Assembly (NCBI GenBank): GCA_024698845.1 | Contig: JAILQR010000007.1 | Location: forward strand, 1 to 17,530 | Reading direction: 5' to 3' | DNA length: 17,530 nt | Source: Bacilli bacterium | GTDB taxonomy: Bacteria; Bacillota_I; Bacilli_A; RF39; UBA660 | Shown here: positions 15,478 through 17,530 of the stretch, piece by piece | How positions within the stretch are numbered: position 1 is the first letter of the stretch | Layout of the letters: each line of letters begins with the position of its first letter | Program-made: the position numbers and the translations under genes | Notes under the pieces: generated by a model | Database searches by the model: none | What the model was told of the DNA's origin: nothing | What the model saw: only the letters and a program-made list of their open reading frames with translations

Positions 15478-16398
15478 TTAAATCCTTTCTATTATTCTTA
15501 ACTTTGCACTTTTACTTCTTGAATTTTCTTTAAGTTCTTTATCACTTGGTAAAAGTGGTTTTTTATTTATTAGTTTTATTTTTGGTTTGTATTCATCTGG
15601 GATGTCTGGCATTCCTTTAAATATTTGATCAACTTCGCTATATTTTTTAAATATCTTTTTTACAATTCTATCTTCAAGTGAGTGGAAAGTTATAACTGAT
15701 ATTCTTCCACCTTTGTTTAAAAGTTCTATGGCATCTGGAAGAACAGTTTCTAAAACTTTTAACTCATCATTTACTTCAATTCTTATTGCTTGAAAGATTT
15801 CTCTTTCTGGATGCTTTTTAAAAAAGTAATTAGCACCAACACTAGATTTAATAATTTCAACAAGCTCTGTTGTGGTTTCAATTGGTTTTGTTTTTCTTGA
15901 ATCAACTATTTTTCTAGCAATAAGACTACTTTCTTTTTCCTCCCCGTATTCATAGAAGATTTTAGTTAGTTCATCTTTAGAATAATTATTGACTACGTCA
16001 TAAGCTGTTTTCTTTTGCTCTTTATTCATACGCATATCAAGTCTTGCGTCATTCATAAAGGAAAAACCTCTTGATGCATCATCAATTTGGGGGCTAGAAA
16101 GTCCAAGGTCAAAGATTATACCATCAACCTTGCTAATATTTTCTTCCTCTAATTTAGATTTTAGATTCTGAAAGTTGGAATGAATTATTTTGTAATTTAA
16201 AGATATTTCACTTAATTTTTGATCAGAATATGTAATAGCTTCCATATCCTGATCAAAGGCGAATAGAAAACCCCTTTTTACTCGCTTTAATATTTCAGAA
16301 CTATGTCCTGCATAACCCAAGGTTGCATCAACATAGATTCCATCATCTTTAATATTTAAGCCTTCAATGGCTTCGGATAACATAACACTGTAATGCAT
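15478..16398 (-). CDS. rsmH: 16S rRNA m4C1402 methyltransferase (RsmH/MraW)
   Basis: RsmH methylates N4 of C1402 in 16S rRNA using S-adenosylmethionine. The 306-residue protein has the SAM-binding DATLGYAGHSSEIL (24-37), with GYAGHS where most have GGAGHS, and FAFDQD (47-52). It also has DGIIFDLGLSSPQIDDASRGFSF (92-114, the family signature, including DLG-SS) and VITFHSLEDRIVKK near the C-terminus. Length is typical. The ATG overlaps the mraZ stop codon by one base (TAATG), so translation is coupled. A weak TTGGA site is the only upstream ribosome binding sequence, consistent with re-initiation. It is the second gene of the mraZ unit. Confidence 0.96.
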   Translation of the reverse strand: MHYSVMLSEAIEGLNIKDDGIYVDATLGYAGHSSEILKRVKRGFLFAFDQDMEAITYSDQKLSEISLNYKIIHSNFQNLKSKLEEENISKVDGIIFDLGLSSPQIDDASRGFSFMNDARLDMRMNKEQKKTAYDVVNNYSKDELTKIFYEYGEEKESSLIARKIVDSRKTKPIETTTELVEIIKSSVGANYFFKKHPEREIFQAIRIEVNDELKVLETVLPDAIELLNKGGRISVITFHSLEDRIVKKIFKKYSEVDQIFKGMPDIPDEYKPKIKLINKKPLLPSDKELKENSRSKSAKLRIIERI

Positions 16399-16832
16399 TA
16401 GAAATCCAACTCATTAAATAGATTTTCAGCAATATCTTCTAGTTTCTCACTGTTTTCTTCGAAGAAACTATCCCAATTTGCTTTTCCCCAAATTTCTAAA
16501 CGGTCGTTAGCGCCGATTATAACGCATTCCTTCGCTAAATCGGCGTAACTAACCAATGGGGAGGTAATATTAATTCGACCTTGTCGATCAAACTCACACT
16601 CAGCAGCTCCAGAGAAAAATGATCTAATGAAAGTACGTGCATCTTTCTTTGTAAATGGTAATTGTTTTAATTTGGAAACCATATTATTCCATTCAGTCAT
16701 TGAATATGCATATAAGCATTTTTCAAGACCGCGCGTAATAATGAAACGTTCTCCAAGTTCAAGTCTAAACTTGTTAGGTATTACAAGTCGTCCTTTTTCA
16801 TCGATGTTATGATGAAATTCCCCCATGAACAT
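16398..16832 (-). CDS. mraZ: Transcriptional regulator MraZ
   Basis: MraZ is a ring-forming DNA-binding protein that controls its own division/cell-wall operon. From the chosen start it is 144 residues with two AbrB-like half-domains, each carrying the conserved D-x-(K/Q)-G-R signature (DEKGR and DRQGR). The start [15 protein letters not shown] matches the family's usual N-terminus. An upstream in-frame GTG at 16865 would add 11 residues, [11 protein letters not shown], but that stretch lies in the operator repeats, so I reject it. The ATG at 16832-16830 follows a GGGGGA site by 5 to 7 bases, and the repeat nearest the gene overlaps that site. The gene overlaps rsmH by one base. Confidence 0.95.
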   Translation of the reverse strand: MFMGEFHHNIDEKGRLVIPNKFRLELGERFIITRGLEKCLYAYSMTEWNNMVSKLKQLPFTKKDARTFIRSFFSGAAECEFDRQGRINITSPLVSYADLAKECVIIGANDRLEIWGKANWDSFFEENSEKLEDIAENLFNELDF

Positions 16833-16841
16833 TGAAATCCC

Positions 16842-16876
16842 CCACTTTCTTCCACTATCTGCCACTGTCTACCATT
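16842..16876 (-). promoter_or_regulatory. MraZ operator: four 10-bp-spaced AGTGG-type repeats
   Basis: On the minus strand AGTGG (or the variant AATGG) occurs at 16876-16872, 16866-16862, 16856-16852 and 16846-16842, exactly 10 bases apart. The first copy is AATGG, the others AGTGG. A short direct repeat of this kind, spaced by one helical turn next to mraZ, is the known type of MraZ operator (GTGG/TGGG repeats). It starts at the predicted transcription start and reaches the ribosome binding site, so binding should block both initiation and early elongation. Confidence 0.85.
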
Positions 16877-16905
16877 ATGATACTAAAAAAGAGTCTTCGT
16901 GTCTA
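16877..16905 (-). promoter_or_regulatory. mraZ operon promoter
   Basis: On the minus strand TAGACA (16905-16900) is followed after exactly 17 bases by TATCAT (16882-16877). Each hexamer matches the consensus at five of six positions. The first operator repeat begins one base after the -10, giving a start of transcription around 16870 inside the repeat array. Confidence 0.65.
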
Positions 16906-16928
16906 GTGTTTTTTGTAAAAAAAGACAT

Positions 16929-16964
16929 AAAAAAAAGAAACTTTACAACTGGTGTAAAGTTTCT
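16929..16964 (-). terminator. Rho-independent terminator after rpmF
   Basis: Arms 16936-16947 and 16953-16964 form a perfect 12-bp stem (AGAAACTTTACA and its complement) with a 5-base loop. On the minus strand it is followed by eight T. It separates the ylbN-rpmF unit from the mraZ promoter. Confidence 0.88.
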
Positions 16965-16976
16965 AAAAAACACTAA

Positions 16977-17165
16977 TTATTTTTCTTCTTTTTCTACTTT
17001 AACTACTTCAACATTTTTATAATATCCACATTTTGGACAAGCTCTATGAGGTCTAATTGTAGCACCGCATTTTGCACAAGTTGTTAAAGCTCCTACTTCT
17101 TTCTTTAAATGAGTTCTTCTCATTCTTTTTTTAGTTTTACTAGTTCTTCTAAAAGGTACTGCCAT
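16977..17165 (-). CDS. rpmF: Ribosomal protein L32 (bL32)
   Basis: bL32 is a small zinc-type protein of the 50S subunit. The 62 residues open with the family's MAVPFRRTSKTKKRMRRTH and carry two CxxC pairs at C30/C33 and C43/C46 (TCAKCGATIRPHRACPKCG). This is the zinc-binding form rather than the Cys-less copy some bacteria keep for zinc shortage. The ATG follows AAGGAG by 9 bases and lies 6 bases after the ylbN stop, the ylbN-rpmF pairing seen in most bacteria. The C-terminal tail (VKVEKEEK) is acidic/basic and variable in the family. Confidence 0.97.
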   Translation of the reverse strand: MAVPFRRTSKTKKRMRRTHLKKEVGALTTCAKCGATIRPHRACPKCGYYKNVEVVKVEKEEK

Positions 17166-17171
17166 CTTGTC

Positions 17172-17530
17172 TCACTCCTTCCCTTCTTCAAGTAGCTTAC
17201 TTAGTTCAGCTAGCCTTGGATCAATATTTTCTTTATTTTCTTCATTTATAAGCTCCCAACCTTCTCCTGAAAGATGAGCATCTTTTTCTTTCGTTATTGA
17301 AATCGGAACTTCCAATACAATATTTTGCCATAAAATAGGCATAATATCAAGTGTATTTTTACTTTTTTGGTAATATTCCTTTATTTCTTCATTATTTTCA
17401 TTTATTATTTCATTTAAATTAAATTCATATGGATATTCAATTTCATCAAGTGTAATTGAATCTTCTAAAATCATTACACCTTTTACGTTTAAATCTAATT
17501 CTATTTCATCAGATATATTATAAAATATTC
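17172..17530 (-). CDS. ylbN: YceD/YlbN (DUF177) family protein, C-terminal part, runs off window
   Basis: The reading frame is open from the right edge of the window to a TGA at 17174-17172, giving at least 119 codons. It has an in-frame ATG at 17474 that is probably internal, because the frame continues upstream with the conserved-looking IFYNISDEIELDLNVKGVM. The sequence that follows (ILEDSITLDEIEYPYEFNL) matches the beta-strand pattern of YceD proteins, where a ...G....C.R.L..v.yp... motif occurs, but the cysteines are missing here. The C-terminal half (DPRLAELSKLLEEGKE) is the usual ending of these proteins (DPRL-L--L). YceD is linked to 23S rRNA/large-subunit maturation, and its gene directly precedes rpmF in most bacteria, as here. 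The true start lies outside the window. Confidence 0.82.
   Translation of the reverse strand, partial: IFYNISDEIELDLNVKGVMILEDSITLDEIEYPYEFNLNEIINENNEEIKEYYQKSKNTLDIMPILWQNIVLEVPISITKEKDAHLSGEGWELINEENKENIDPRLAELSKLLEEGKE

Noticed and set aside
16825..17022. Plus-strand open frame across the mraZ operator, promoter and rpmF terminator
   Set aside because: It crosses the mraZ start, operator repeats and a terminator hairpin, and has no homologue-like pattern; the region is explained by regulatory elements of the minus strand.
16929..17165. A zinc-independent, Cys-less alternative L32 regulated by a zinc repressor
   Set aside because: The protein has both CxxC pairs, and no zinc-repressor-type operator palindrome is seen before ylbN-rpmF within the window.
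1..17530. CRISPR arrays, transposases, integrases, tRNA or rRNA genes, phage or defence islands
   Set aside because: No spaced direct repeats of CRISPR type, no terminal inverted repeats with a transposase frame, no tRNA-like cloverleaf apart from the T-box leader, and uniform AT-rich composition; nothing supports a mobile or defence element here.

Overview
The window is AT-rich, standard-code DNA from a low-GC Gram-positive bacterium, most likely a member of the Bacilli and perhaps an uncultured Erysipelotrichia/RF39-type lineage. The evidence is the Bacillus-type gene order ylbN-rpmF-mraZ-rsmH-ftsL-PBP, YlbD/YlbE family proteins, a ParC/ParE pair of the Gram-positive type, a T-box before ileS and strong AGGAGG-type ribosome binding sites. 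TGA is used as a stop (ylbN), and genes rich in Trp read through intact with TGG, so this is not a TGA=Trp mollicute. All genes but one lie on the minus strand and are described here in their direction of transcription, from right to left.

Right part (about 17530 to 13040): the end of a YceD/YlbN protein gene and rpmF (ribosomal protein L32) finish at a strong terminator. A new promoter then carries four 10-bp-spaced AGTGG-type boxes, the likely MraZ operator, and drives mraZ, rsmH, ftsL and a PASTA-containing division penicillin-binding protein. This is the front of the division/cell-wall cluster, but it ends in a terminator straight after the PBP instead of continuing into mur genes.

Middle part (about 12970 to 10845): deoD (purine nucleoside phosphorylase) and a plus-strand phosphohexomutase converge on a shared perfect 16-bp bidirectional terminator. 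The 409-bp gap between the phosphohexomutase and ileS holds an extended -10 promoter and a complete isoleucine T-box leader with specifier ATC.

Left part (10435 to 1): ileS is followed one base later by an NfeD-like gene and then a stomatin/SPFH gene, so a membrane-scaffold module appears to sit under isoleucyl-tRNA control. The IleRS carries GLHH instead of the HIGH signature, a hallmark of mupirocin-hyper-resistant type 2 enzymes. After a terminator come an unrecognised single-pass membrane protein with a long acidic tail, then parE-parC (topoisomerase IV). ParC has Gly where the quinolone-bridging acidic residue normally lies. A terminator hairpin after parC contains the ribosome binding site of ylbD, which is followed by a partial ylbE.

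No tRNA, rRNA, CRISPR array, insertion sequence or phage gene was seen. The window is mostly a housekeeping region; its interest lies in regulatory architecture and in two natural drug-target variants.
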